From NCBI GenBank assembly GCA_963921425.1, contig OY992840.1:9240501-9304500 (forward strand): 64,000 bases of DNA. The letters are read 5' to 3'. The translations under genes were made by a program, and so were the position numbers. Under the pieces are notes generated by a model. It saw only the letters and a list, made by a program, of their open reading frames with translations. It searched no databases and was not told the DNA's origin. Position 1 is the stretch's first letter. Every line of letters begins with the position of its first letter. This stretch comes from Dryas octopetala (Eukaryota; Streptophyta; Magnoliopsida; Rosales; Rosaceae). This document shows positions 36,904 through 46,788 of the stretch, in pieces.

Positions 36904-39900
36904 TAAATTAAATAAAAATAGAATTAAATGGTCAGAGAGAAATCGAATGATAGAAGAAAGAGAATGTTGATTGAATGTCTTTAATGTGGGATCGATTGCA
37001 AGAGCCAAGAGCTAAGGAGAGATATGAAGGAATATATATATATATATATAATGCAATGTGTGTGTGGAAGACACAGAGAAACAACATTTATAATCTGAAT
37101 AATATTGTAAAGTATAATTTTTGTTTTTTAGGGAGAGACCTTTGTAATCGTTTCCAACGGTCATTTTTTAGGCTTATCCCTGTGGGTTGGTTATAGAGAG
37201 CTTGGGTTTTTGGCTATACAGCTAGCTAGCTATATATTAATTTTTTAGTGTGACGTGGATTGTATATTCTATTATGTGGAATGTGGGTCAATATGTTTTT
37301 GGCTTTTGCAGTAGTGAGTGTCTGAGTTAGATACCTCCTAAAGTCTCCTAAGTACTAGTATGTCTCTTACAGGCTTACCACAGCTTGGAATCTAGCTCAG
37401 TGTACATATATAATTACACTCATTCCGTGATTTTAGTAATTGTCTAATTAGGGTTTAGACTGATTTTAGTAATTGATGCAGACAGATTTGGGAAATGCAT
37501 GTGAAATGATTATTCCAAGTTGAATTATGTTATCCTATGTTTGAGGTGGCTAGCTTTTATATCATATGGGAGTCATGATGGGTTACAGTCATTATTTAAT
37601 TTTAAGCTGATCAATCATCTTAATTATAAATTATATATTTGTATGCCTGTATGGTATGGGTTACCATCATTTAAATTAAATTAATTTTCTCTACAGTAAC
37701 GTACAGCAGCAGCATTCATTCATATATGGTCTTCCTGGTAGCTCTGGTCTGAACTGTCATGCATATTTCACTTTAAATGAGTATAGGAGTACATCGTTTT
37801 CTGTAAGGTAGCATTTTTACCATTAAATGATGGATATATGGTATCAGTTGTCATAGACGCTCTCCATTTTTCGTGATGATAGAATGATCTTGTCTTGTAC
37901 GTATGGGCAATGTTAAAAAAACACTACCAATGCAACACAATGGCTTATGAGATTTTGGGGTTCAAGAATCACAGAAAACCCATATGATATACCCCCAGGA
38001 AATCCTGCTATATATGTGAAATTGTGAACTAATTAATGAACTTAATGTTGGGACAAGAAATCAGAAAATAAAAAAAACAAAAGAATTTATTAGCTATGGT
38101 TCCTTTTTTTTTTTTTTGTTGGTGCCATTCCTCTACTTCCCTCAAACGGTCATCTTTGCCCACCATCCAGTGGTGCAGTGGTGCGGTGGTGGCGTGCATG
38201 ACAATCGACAAGTGATGGTCCAGGCATGGTTAAATACCATTTTGTATTGTATTGCAGCTCACTTCCAAACATTTCTGGACCATGTGGGCCCCTACCTGTT
38301 TTTCGAAACCCACTTTTTCGAACGTTGGGACGATCTGAGCCCAACCCATTTCCTCAATTTGGACATGGAGCCAAATTGCCCAAACCCAGACATACATTGC
38401 CTCTTCTGACTAAATTGCCCCCAGTCAACCACATGCGTATCAGAAAATTTCCTTATGATTTTTTTTTTTTCAAGGAATAAACTGCAACCCTCATAATAAC
38501 GGTTAGGATTTGGATTCTCTACTAATCCAAATTTATTAAACATCGAAAGTAAGAGGTGAGACAGCAGTTATCGGAAATAAATGAATTAAAATCGTAGTGA
38601 AATTTTGAGAATAGCTCATTCAAATCATGGATGAATTTTGATAATAGCCCAAAGATGCAAAGACATTATCAACAAAGTTGATTTCTTTCATAATGTTATG
38701 AAACTGAATACTCTCAAACAAAGGAGCAATAATGGTGCAAATCTTCTAGGGAATAGAGCATTGCTCCATGGACAACTAATGAGCAACTTAAGAGCTTCTT
38801 TCAACTTATAAAATTACGATAGTTAGAGTGAGTGATCTTCTTAATTTTTTCCTCTTTTGGTCTGTATAAGTGATTATATATGCAAAGCAAACCAACATTA
38901 TTTTATAGCAATCATACTAGAGTTATTAAAAACTTTCCTAAAATATTAATCATTATTATAGGTAGGTTATAAGATAATACTAATATTTCACTTGTTAAAA
39001 ATAAAAAATTTTAGAGTGAAGCTTGGATATAAACTAATAAACATTGTCACAATCAATACACACTTTTAAACTTTGTTATATTGTTTCCATTCACATTTGT
39101 CACATTTCTAGGGTTTGACTTGTTGTTCCTTTTGGGCTTTGTTGTTGTCTTTTTGGGATTGGATCTAAGCTTGGGCATTGTGTTTGGTTTGTTTCTTTAT
39201 TTCGATCTTTCTTTTTGTGATGTTAGTGTTGGGACTTTGCATTTGTAGTTTGATTTTGTGATGGTGTGTAGTTCGGCCTGGTAAGAATGGGTTGGGGATA
39301 TGGACTTTGGTCCATTTGTATCCAATCTCTACTTTGTATTGTAAATTTGTAATCTCTCTCTTCTCAAATCAAGTTCTATTTACCGAAAAAATAATCAGAT
39401 ACTTGGAGTCATCAATCGTACCTCATGAGCTTACTAGGGTATTAAAAATTCAAACCAATCAAATCAATCCAATTTCAATTGAATTCGATTGGATACTTCT
39501 TCTTTTTTCTTATTAAAGGGATTGGATGCTAATTATACAAACCCAATTTAATTGGATTAGTAAAAAAATAATCCATCAAATTAGTATTGGTCAGCTGACA
39601 AATTTGGTCCTAGTAGTTTGGCATGGTATGGTTTCTATTTTCTTCCGTTTTGTCTTAATTTATTTGGACCACGTCCCATGTACTTGTTGAGACTTTTACA
39701 TTATTTTTTAGTGATTAAATTAGTTAGTTAAAATTACCGGCAAAAAAAAAATTAGTTAGTTAAAATCGCGCCATTATACAAAGTAAGGTGAATACTTTTG
39801 ATTCATTAAAATGACATAAATTAGTCAAAATAATAAAAAATATATATCAAATTCTAAAATTGTTCAATGATCATTTAGTCTAGTGGATGACACCCAATCT

Positions 39901-40525
39901 CTTTTTGTCGGAAGATATCTTAAATTCAAATCTCATAAACGACAATTGATTAATAAAAAAAACTCTAAAATTGTCCTCAAATTACAACACCATGCGGGTA
40001 CATAGATATTATTATCAATGGCTTCTCTCTACAAGGGTTTTTTTTTTTTTTTTTACATTTTGATCTTATTCTTGGTAGGGTTTAATAGTTTTGAGTATAA
40101 ATCGTCATATGAGACATAATCCTCAATTTTAACTCTCTTGATTTTGAGCTCTCACCCTCAGTTAGATTTTAATTTTTTATCTCTCAAGTTTTGAGCGGTA
40201 AAACAATAATAAATCCTAAAATATAACCTCGAACAATGATTCTATACCCTCAAATGGTAAATCCTGAACAAAAAAATATTGTAAAAAATTGTAAAAAAAA
40301 CCTAAGTTGGTGAGCCACTTCTGTTCTTTAGTTAAAGACTAAAGAAAGAACTTGTATTATTATCAAAATCAAAACTACAAAGTCGAATGTGAAAACCCTA
40401 GCAAGTTATAAGGACCAAATTTGTTATTTGACCATTAGTTATTCCATAAATTGAAACATGCCACGTGTTCTAACGTTAGTGGGTGAAGTACTATGCTATG
40501 ATGGGTGGTCTACACCTTATGATAT
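36904..40525. other. Long intergenic region between pectinesterase and SmD2
   Basis: About 3.6 kb without a supported gene. The sequence near 39110-39390 (GGACTTTGGTCCATTTGTATCC..., then a TTTACCGAAAAAATAA end) resembles the 3' tail of a 5'-truncated plant LINE on the plus strand, but it has no coding part. A poly-T/T-rich stretch lies at about 38106-38118, 38461-38471 and 40039-40054. A CCACGTG G-box-like hexamer sits near 40461, just upstream of the hAT insertion. Confidence 0.45.
37028..37052 (-). promoter_or_regulatory. TATA-rich tract upstream of the pectinesterase gene
   Basis: An alternating TA run of about 24 bp lies 125-150 bp upstream of the pectinesterase start codon. This is a suitable distance for a TATA box with a short leader. 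It is also a microsatellite, so the TATA function is inferred. Confidence 0.45.
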
Positions 40526-40533
40526 ATTTGTAG

Positions 40534-41460
40534 TAGGGCTGCCCATCGGTCGGTTCGGATCGGTATTGAGGCTTGCCAAACCAAAACTAAAAAATTCGGT
40601 ATTTTTCGATTTCGGTATTTTTTGGTTTCGGTATTTTTTGGTTTGGTAATTTTTGGTAAATTTCAATATTTTGTTCAATTTCGGTAATTTTGGTATCGGA
40701 TGTTTTTTGTTCATTTTCGATTTACTTCGGTATATCTTCGGTTCATTTTCGGTTTACTTCGGTATATCTTTGGTTCATTTTCAGTTTAATTATAATAATA
40801 CTAATTATTATATACCAATATAAATTAAAATTTAATCAAATATGATGCATAAAATATAATGTTTGATGAATATATATTTGCACGAGTAGTATTGGTAGTT
40901 TAGTATAGTACTAGTATTTTGCCTTAGTAATAATATATACTAGTATAATTAATTTAATAATATGTATTAGTACATATCCTATTAATTTAGTATGTATATA
41001 TACCGATAAATATGAATGTATATATATATACATATATATATGCATTACTTACCTAAAGATGAGATTTTTATTTTCCTAAAAATAATAACATTTACTTTAT
41101 TAGAGAATGACTCTATATCTTAACTCATACTTTTGATAATATTAATATGATAACATTATACAATTATATTTTTTAATAGTTGTTTAAGATATTAGTAGTT
41201 TAATATTTATTATACTACTAACATAATAGTATTATATAAATATATATAACTAAATTTCGGTAATTGTTTCAATTTTTTCGGTATATATTTTGGTTTTTTT
41301 TATAATAATCGATTCGGTTTCTTTCAATAATAAATTTCGGTTTATCAACTTTTTTCGGATATTTTCAATTTTCGAATTGTAAAAATTGATATACCAAACT
41401 AAAAAAATTTCGGTCGGTAGTCGATCGGTTCGGTAAAAATCAAACCAAAGGACAGCCCTA
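40534..41460. mobile_element. 927-bp non-autonomous hAT element with perfect 8-bp TSD
   Basis: The element starts TAGGGCTGCCCATCGG and ends with the inverted equivalent (rc: TAGGGCTGTCCTTTGG). Flanking 8-bp direct repeats are identical, ATTTGTAG at 40526-40533 and 41461-41468. This is the signature of a hAT-superfamily insertion. Subterminal regions carry many copies of TTCGGT(A/T) and TCGGTTTAC, as expected for transposase-binding repeats. The centre (about 40790-41270) is AT-rich and non-coding. The element sits immediately upstream of the SmD2 TATA box. Confidence 0.93.
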
Positions 41461-41468
41461 ATTTGTAG

Positions 41469-41617
41469 CCTATATAGCTGACCCTTTTACCTCCAGCCAC
41501 CTCAGATAAACCCTAAAAGGGTCCACTGCTCCAGCCACTCTCACTCAACTCTACCACCTCTGCTCTCGCCCTCTTACCTCTTCAATTTCTTACACAGAGC
41601 TCAGACTTCACCTCTCG
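41469..41617 (+). promoter_or_regulatory. SmD2 core promoter and first non-coding exon (TATA, telo-box)
   Basis: CCTATATAGC (41469-41478) directly follows the right target duplication of the hAT element and fits a TATA box. AAACCCTAA at 41508-41516 is a telo-box, a motif known in plant promoters of ribosome-biogenesis, ribosomal-protein and snoRNA genes. A pyrimidine-rich leader follows and is spliced at CTCTCG/GTAAGC (41617/41618). The promoter assignment is inferred from motif positions. Confidence 0.6.
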
Positions 41618-42149
41618 GTAAGCACTAAGGATCTGTAATTTTTAATTCTCTTTATTCGCTTTCCTTGATCTATAATGCGTGTTGTTTGATTGTTTTCCTT
41701 GATCTCTGAATCTGTTTATTTGTTGGTGGCGTTGTTATATGCTAATTTTATGCAAATGTATGTTTTCAATATACTGAATGCATCATCTATATGTTCTCTA
41801 GTTTCTCTGCTGTAGAACGTGTTTAATATTGTTTGCTCTTAAACAAGGGACATCAATTTCTATTTGTAAATTCTTTGTGGGTATCTCTTTTTTTCAAACT
41901 ACATTCTGCAACTGATGCATTCTTATGTATTCTTTATGGGTTTCACTTTTTAAATGAATATAAATTAACTTTTGAGTGTTGGCTTGTTACCCAGTAAGAA
42001 TCAACTAAGAATAAGGGAATGTAGATCTTTATAACTGGTTTCATATCTACTTTATGTATGATGCTCACGTTATAGTATGATATCATCTATTTTGGGCTAG
42101 CAGTGTCCTTTTCTTTCTCACTCCTTTATTTTTTAGATGACTTTATATA

Positions 42150-42233
42150 GCCTCTGATGATGATTAAAAAATTACTTTCGTTCTTCCGAGATGCTCCGTG
42201 CGGAAAAAATTTGGAGACCTGAACTGAAGAGGC
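42150..42233 (+). ncRNA. C/D-box snoRNA, copy 1 (18S guide, U59/snR54-like)
   Basis: An 84-nt unit in the SmD2 leader intron. The terminal stem is perfect: GCCTCT at the 5' end pairs with AGAGGC at the 3' end. The C box ATGATGA (42157-42163) follows the stem, and the D box CTGA (42224-42227) precedes its 3' strand directly. A D'-like CCGA follows the guide ACTTTCGTTCTT, which is complementary over 12 nt to AAGAACGAAAGT, a conserved segment of eukaryotic 18S rRNA. The D-box guide is GGAGACCTGAA. The name U59/snR54 is from memory of guides to that 18S site. Intronic location fits processing from the SmD2 pre-mRNA. Confidence 0.85.
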
Positions 42234-42389
42234 TTGATTATGTATACTTGCATTTAAATAGGCATATACAACTATATGTCCTTGGATACAATTTGAAAAT
42301 ATTTAATCTCCTTTTTATGATGTCCTCTATTTTGGTCTAGCAATGTCCTGTCATTTCTCACTCTTTTATATATTTTATGAATTTAGATT

Positions 42390-42472
42390 GCCTCTGATGA
42401 TGATTAAAAATTACTTTCGTTCTTCCGAGATGCACCATGTGGAAAGTTTTTGGAGACCTGAACTGAAGAGGC
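42390..42472 (+). ncRNA. C/D-box snoRNA, copy 2
   Basis: An 83-nt tandem copy of the first snoRNA with the same GCCTCT/AGAGGC terminal stem, ATGATGA C box, D'-like CCGA, 18S guide ACTTTCGTTCTT and CTGA D box. The central loop differs (GCACCATGTGGAAAGT). About 70 bp upstream (from about 42320: TTTTGGTCTAGCAATGTCC...TTTCTCACTC) are also shared with copies 1 and 3, so the duplicated unit is larger than the snoRNA. Confidence 0.85.
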
Positions 42473-42713
42473 TTGATTATGTGCAATTACACATATAATG
42501 ATGCTTGAACCCTTTATGTGATAATTGCTAAAGTGGTATAATTAAACTGACCGAATATCATTGGCATGTAAAATTTTAGAATTTATTCAAAAGTTCTGTG
42601 CAAAATTTGTTATTTTTGTTGTTAAGAATGGCTGACTATGATATGATGTCCTCTACTTTGGGCTAGCAGTGTCCCATCCTTTCTCACTCTTTTATATTAT
42701 ATGACTTTGTATC

Positions 42714-42794
42714 GCCTCTGATGATTGAAAATTTACTTTCGTTCTTCCAAGATGCTCCATGCGGAAAAATTTTGGAGACCTGAACTGAAGAGGC
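42714..42794 (+). ncRNA. C/D-box snoRNA, copy 3
   Basis: An 81-nt copy with the identical terminal stem, guide ACTTTCGTTCTT, D guide GGAGACCTGAA and CTGA D box. Differences are TGATGATT at the C box and CCAA instead of CCGA at the D' position. The latter may weaken the D' guide while leaving the D guide intact. Confidence 0.8.
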
Positions 42795-42894
42795 TTTATT
42801 ATAAATTAATTCTGGTATTGTGTGGGTATTTGAATATTTTCATTGTTTTTACTGTGTCACTTTCATTCTTACAACATCTTTTGCTTCGAATCAT

Positions 42895-42960
42895 GTTTCT
42901 GATGAAACTTTTATTCTCCTGATTTTTTTAATGGTGAAATTCAAGGAGACCTGAACTGAA
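42895..42960 (+). ncRNA. Degenerate fourth snoRNA copy
   Basis: A C-box-like TGATGAA (about 42900) is followed at the right distance by GGAGACCTGAACTGA (ending 42959), identical to the 3' third of the three intact snoRNAs. The 18S guide and the terminal stem are lost. It may be a decayed copy or a snoRNA that kept only the D-box guide. Confidence 0.45.
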
Positions 42961-43305
42961 TAACATCCTAAGAAGATTTATCTTGTTTTGTATAATTTTA
43001 TTATTAAATGGATATGGTAATTTTTGGATATTGGAATACTTCTGTTGTTTTTATTGTGCTCATGCATACTTGTATTTCTTAAATTCTGTTGGCTATGCAT
43101 TTAGTAAATACGACCAGTGTCTGTCATTCAGTTATTTCTTAATACTCTGGTTAACGTGATTTATCTGGTTGATGTATTCATTGCCAGGTTGATATTCAGC
43201 TTTTGGATTAAGAAAGTTGTAGAAGCCTACCCATTAGCTTTTGCACTGGAATACTGACAATTGTTCTGTTGGTGTGTTTCGTAGCCCTCCCTTTCCAGCC
43301 AGCCA

Positions 43306-44456
43306 ATGGAGGTTGATGTAAGTTGTACTGCTCTTGAGCTAATTTATTTTATGCTTATTATATCTCTCTTTGCACCATTAAATGTAACGTTTTATTTTTC
43401 TCTGAGATTGAGGCTAAATGTTTCTGTTGTCCTGAATTTGGATATGGAATTTGCAACTTTAAACTTGTGGCAGTTGGCAATATCTGATGTTACAGAAAAC
43501 TTCTTGGAGTTTCCATTTGCAATTGTATTGAATGATGCTCCAATATTTGAAATCTTAAAAGTTTGTATGCTTTGGTATTTTGGGTAAGGCAATGGTATTT
43601 CTTGGAAACAAGTTGGGTCCAGAATATTTTTACACTTGAATTAGTGTTTAACATGTCAGAAAACCTGTAATTGTCAAATGAGATCGTCATAAGATTAATA
43701 GCTTCTATGTCTGTGTATGTGTCGCTTTCTTACTATCTTCTAATAGATTGCCAAATAATGTATCTATTTCATGTCTCTGCTAAATAAAACCTCTGGACCA
43801 AATATTTGAGAGGTTATCTCTCTTGGTGTATCATGATCGTGTGACTATCTTCTCCTTCTTATTTTCAAAACCCCTAAGTCAGCTTTATTTATTCTTATTA
43901 ATTTCATCATTTTGTGTTAATGCTTATCCAACCTGACTGCTGCAGGGTACCAAGAATGAGGAAGAGGAATTTAACACAGGACCACTTTCTGTTCTTATGA
44001 TGAGTGTCAAAAATAATACTCAGGTAATCGTTTCTTACAATTTTATATTTCTTCATATCCATCAAGGCTTTGCATGTCAAGGTTAAGAATTCTAATTCAA
44101 ATTGGTTTTAATTCAAGCAGGTGCTCATCAATTGTCGGAATAACAGGAAGCTTCTCGGCCGTGTGAGAGCGTTTGATAGACATTGCAACATGGTTCTGGA
44201 AAATGTTAGGGAGATGTGGACTGAGGTATTCGATCATTGTTTTTTTTTTTTTTTCCCTTTAGGGGACAATCTGTGGTTTATCTTCATCAATCATCAATGT
44301 TGACAATAATTGTGTTATATTTTTCTTTCGTCTGTGCAGGTACCGAAGACTGGAAAAGGCAAGAAAAAAGCCCAACCTGTTAACAAAGATAGATTCATCA
44401 GTAAGATGTTTCTGCGTGGAGATTCTGTTATTATCGTTCTTAGGAATCCCAAGTGA
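43306..44456 (+). CDS. SmD2: Small nuclear ribonucleoprotein SmD2
   Basis: A core Sm protein of the heptameric ring on spliceosomal U snRNAs. Four coding exons (43306-43317, 43946-44023, 44121-44225, 44340-44456) give 103 residues. Sm motif 1 covers [20 protein letters not shown], with [19 protein letters not shown], and Sm motif 2 is [16 protein letters not shown]. The first coding exon carries only four residues (MEVD); the leader is spliced from a promoter-proximal exon ending at 41617. The 1.5-kb leader intron hosts a tandem C/D snoRNA cluster, so one transcript would supply a spliceosome protein and rRNA-modification guides. The stop is TGA at 44454-44456. Confidence 0.96.
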
Positions 44457-45112
44457 GAATATGTCTTGTAGCATTGACAATTCCAATGATATGTAGAAAT
44501 AGATTATGTGCTGAAAATTAAGTACTTAGGTTGGGAATTCAAATACGCATTTAGGGCAACTTTCCAGTGGTATGTATGGTTCTTGTAAATCCCCTCCTAC
44601 CCAAGATACAAGCATCTCCCCTCCATCCATCACACACCCTTTTGAACTCTGAAACTAATACAATTCCAATCTATTTCATATCGGATCATACGAGTCATGT
44701 TGTGTTACTTGTTTATTAAGCAGGTCATATTTGTGTTGAGAATTCCAACATTATTAGTTAAACAAGTTGTATTTGAAGTAACTAACTTCATGATATGAAT
44801 ACGAAATTGTTACCTTTAATGCTCTTTTGAGAGACGAAGAATGTTTATGTAGAGTTATCTATTTTATTTCTCCAATATTATAATATGGTATTATTCTCTT
44901 AGTAACATTTTTAAAGCAGGAAAGACATGCCGTAGTCATATAATCCAATGTGTTTAGCAAATGCCACATCATTTGGTGATAGAATTTGGTAAACAATTTT
45001 AGTGAGCATAGCAATGCTCATAATAGGACATTTCTCTCAATCTCTCGTCGGCAAAATTAGGAATGTCAATATTACCCCGAACTTTTGGAGCTAAACCATG
45101 CAAGAGATGTAA
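44457..45112. other. SmD2 3' flank
   Basis: AT-rich 3' UTR and intergenic sequence without a further gene. It is bounded on the right by the target duplication (TAAAAGAA) of a foldback element. Confidence 0.5.
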
Positions 45113-45354
45113 TAAAAGAAGAGTGCTGCTATTTGCACACCCTAAATCTCTCTTTGCACACCCTTTCTTGAAAAAAAAAAAAAAAAACTCAAGGAAAAAG
45201 ACCATTTGGCCCTTCCCTCACCCACACACCCCCATCCATTTTTCTTTTTGCACACCCTCCCTAAACAGAAAAAAAAAAAAAAACACACACACACCCAAAA
45301 CTCACACACCCCATCCCCATCTCCCCCCGTACACACCCCCTCCCCACCTTTCCA

Positions 45355-45740
45355 CCATGCTGCACCACCCTCCCCGTGCGCAGCACCACCACCGTGCGCC
45401 CACCACCCTGCTGCACCACCCTCCCCGCGCCCACCACCATGCTGCACTACCCTCCCCGCGCGCAGCACCACCACCTTGCGCCCACCACCATGCTGCACCA
45501 CCCTCCCCGCGCGCAGCACCACCACCGTGCGCCCACCACCCTGCTGCACCACCTTCCCCGCGCCCACCACCATGCTGCACTACCCTCCCCGCGCGCAGCA
45601 CCACCACCTTGCGCCCACCACCCTGCTGCACCACCCTCCCCGCGCGCAGCACCACCACCTTGCGCCCACCACCCTGCTGCACCACTCTCCCCGTGCCCAC
45701 CACCATGCACCACCCCTCTCTCTCCTCCCTGCTGCACCAC
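45355..45740. repeat. GC-rich minisatellite within the foldback element
   Basis: Tandem units of about 50 bp (CTGCACCACCCTCCCCGCGC, then GCAGCACCACCACC, then GCGCCCACCACC) alternate with shortened units of about 30 bp. Roughly seven to eight units are visible. The run would read as Pro/His/Ala/Arg-rich peptide in any frame, which explains the long spurious open frames. Confidence 0.85.
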
Positions 45741-45795
45741 CCTCCCAGCGCCCAACCCAGCCCCGACCACCCCAGCCCTCCAGCCACCGCGCGCA

Positions 45796-45833
<38 letters not shown>

Positions 45834-45890
45834 TCCCTCTCTCCTCTCACCCAGCAGACAGCCAAACAAATTTATAAAAAAAAAAGTTGC

Positions 45891-46021
45891 AGCGGGTTCG
45901 GCGGACCAGTGCCGAACCCAGTGGTTTCGTTCGACAGGTACCCGCCGAATAGAATAGGATTGTTCGGTGGGTACTTACCGAACGAATCCATCGGGTTCGG
46001 CACTGGTCCGCCGAACCCACT
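45891..46021. repeat. Central 61-bp-arm hairpin
   Basis: The arm 45891-45951 and the arm 45961-46021 are reverse complements with about eight mismatches, separated by a 9-nt loop. The outer 27 bp of the stem (GGGTTCGGCGGACCAGTGCC and the next bases) are perfectly paired. Transcribed from either strand it would form a long, almost fully paired RNA hairpin. Confidence 0.9.
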
Positions 46022-46788
46022 CCAATTTTTTTTTTTAAGTTATCTTCTCTCCGGCGCGCGACGGTGAGCTAGCTGCGAGGAAGGTGGTGGCGCGCGGTGG
46101 TGGTTCTGCGAGGAATGTGGTGCTGCTGGTGCGAGGAAGATGGTGATCGGCGGAGGGAAAAAAAAAACAGAGCAAGGGGGGAGGAGTCGGAGAAGAGAGG
46201 AGAGGAGGGGAGGGCTCGGGGGGAGGTGGTTGGGGTGGGGGGAAGAAGAAGAAGATAAAGGGTGGAGGGTGCGACGGTGAAGAAGAAAAAAAAAAAATTT
46301 GCAGGTAAGGGAAATTTGCAGGTGAGGGGTGGGGTGTGTACGGGGGGGGGGGGGGGGAGATGGGGATGGGGTGTGTGGGTGAGGGATGGGGTGTGTGGGT
46401 GAGGGAAGGGCCAAATGGTCTTTTCCCTTGAGTTTTTTTTTTTTTTTTTTTTTTTTTCAAAAAAGGGTGTGCAAAGAGAAATTTAGGGTGTGCAAATAGC
46501 AGCACTCTAAAAGAAATCTTGTACAATTACAGAGAATTTTCCATGTGGGTCCCGCCATGGAGTGCCCCTTCTGTTTACCTCAAACTAGTATCAATCAAGT
46601 TTATGGTACAAAATCAATGGTACAAAACAAAGCTTTTCCATCTGACTCATTTCCTCTTGTCCCCAAAACAAAAAGGCAAAAAAAAGCTTCAACATTTTGT
46701 CCAGGTAGATCCTCTCTCAGCCCTGGCCATTTAATCCTGGGGAGCTGGTATGTGCTTTCAGAGTTCAAACCTCAGAGGAGGAGAGGAC

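Larger units (their letters stand above)
45121..46507. mobile_element. 1387-bp foldback/MULE-like element with 8-bp TSD
   Basis: Terminal inverted repeats begin GAGTGCTGCTATTTGCACAC at 45121 and end with its exact complement at 46507. Similarity continues inward for about 130 bp (including poly-A/poly-T and AGACCATTTGGCCCTTCCCT). Flanking direct repeats are TAAAAGAA (45113-45120 and 46508-46515); a ninth position differs. The left half is pyrimidine-rich with a GC-rich minisatellite and a CT run. The right half is purine-rich and roughly its reverse complement. The halves meet in a long hairpin (45891-46021). Long open frames across it are low-complexity and judged non-coding. Confidence 0.85.

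Noticed and set aside
36904..37008. Upstream extension of the pectinesterase frame to 37008
   Set aside because: The first codon there is TTG, the added 35 residues would precede the signal peptide, and the ATG at 36903 gives a normal secreted start.
39110..39390. Protein-coding gene or full LINE
   Set aside because: Only a 3'-tail-like non-coding segment is seen; no ORF2 motif is present, so it is kept as a low-confidence remark.
45890..46021. CRISPR-like or tRNA-like interpretation of the palindromic segment
   Set aside because: There is one inverted repeat, not an array of direct repeats with spacers, and no tRNA arms could be drawn; the plant context also excludes CRISPR.
45063..46067. 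Long open frames (up to 334 codons) rich in Pro, His, Arg and Ala on both strands
   Set aside because: They lie in a GC-rich minisatellite and CT tract inside a foldback transposon, are open in several frames at once, and match no protein family.
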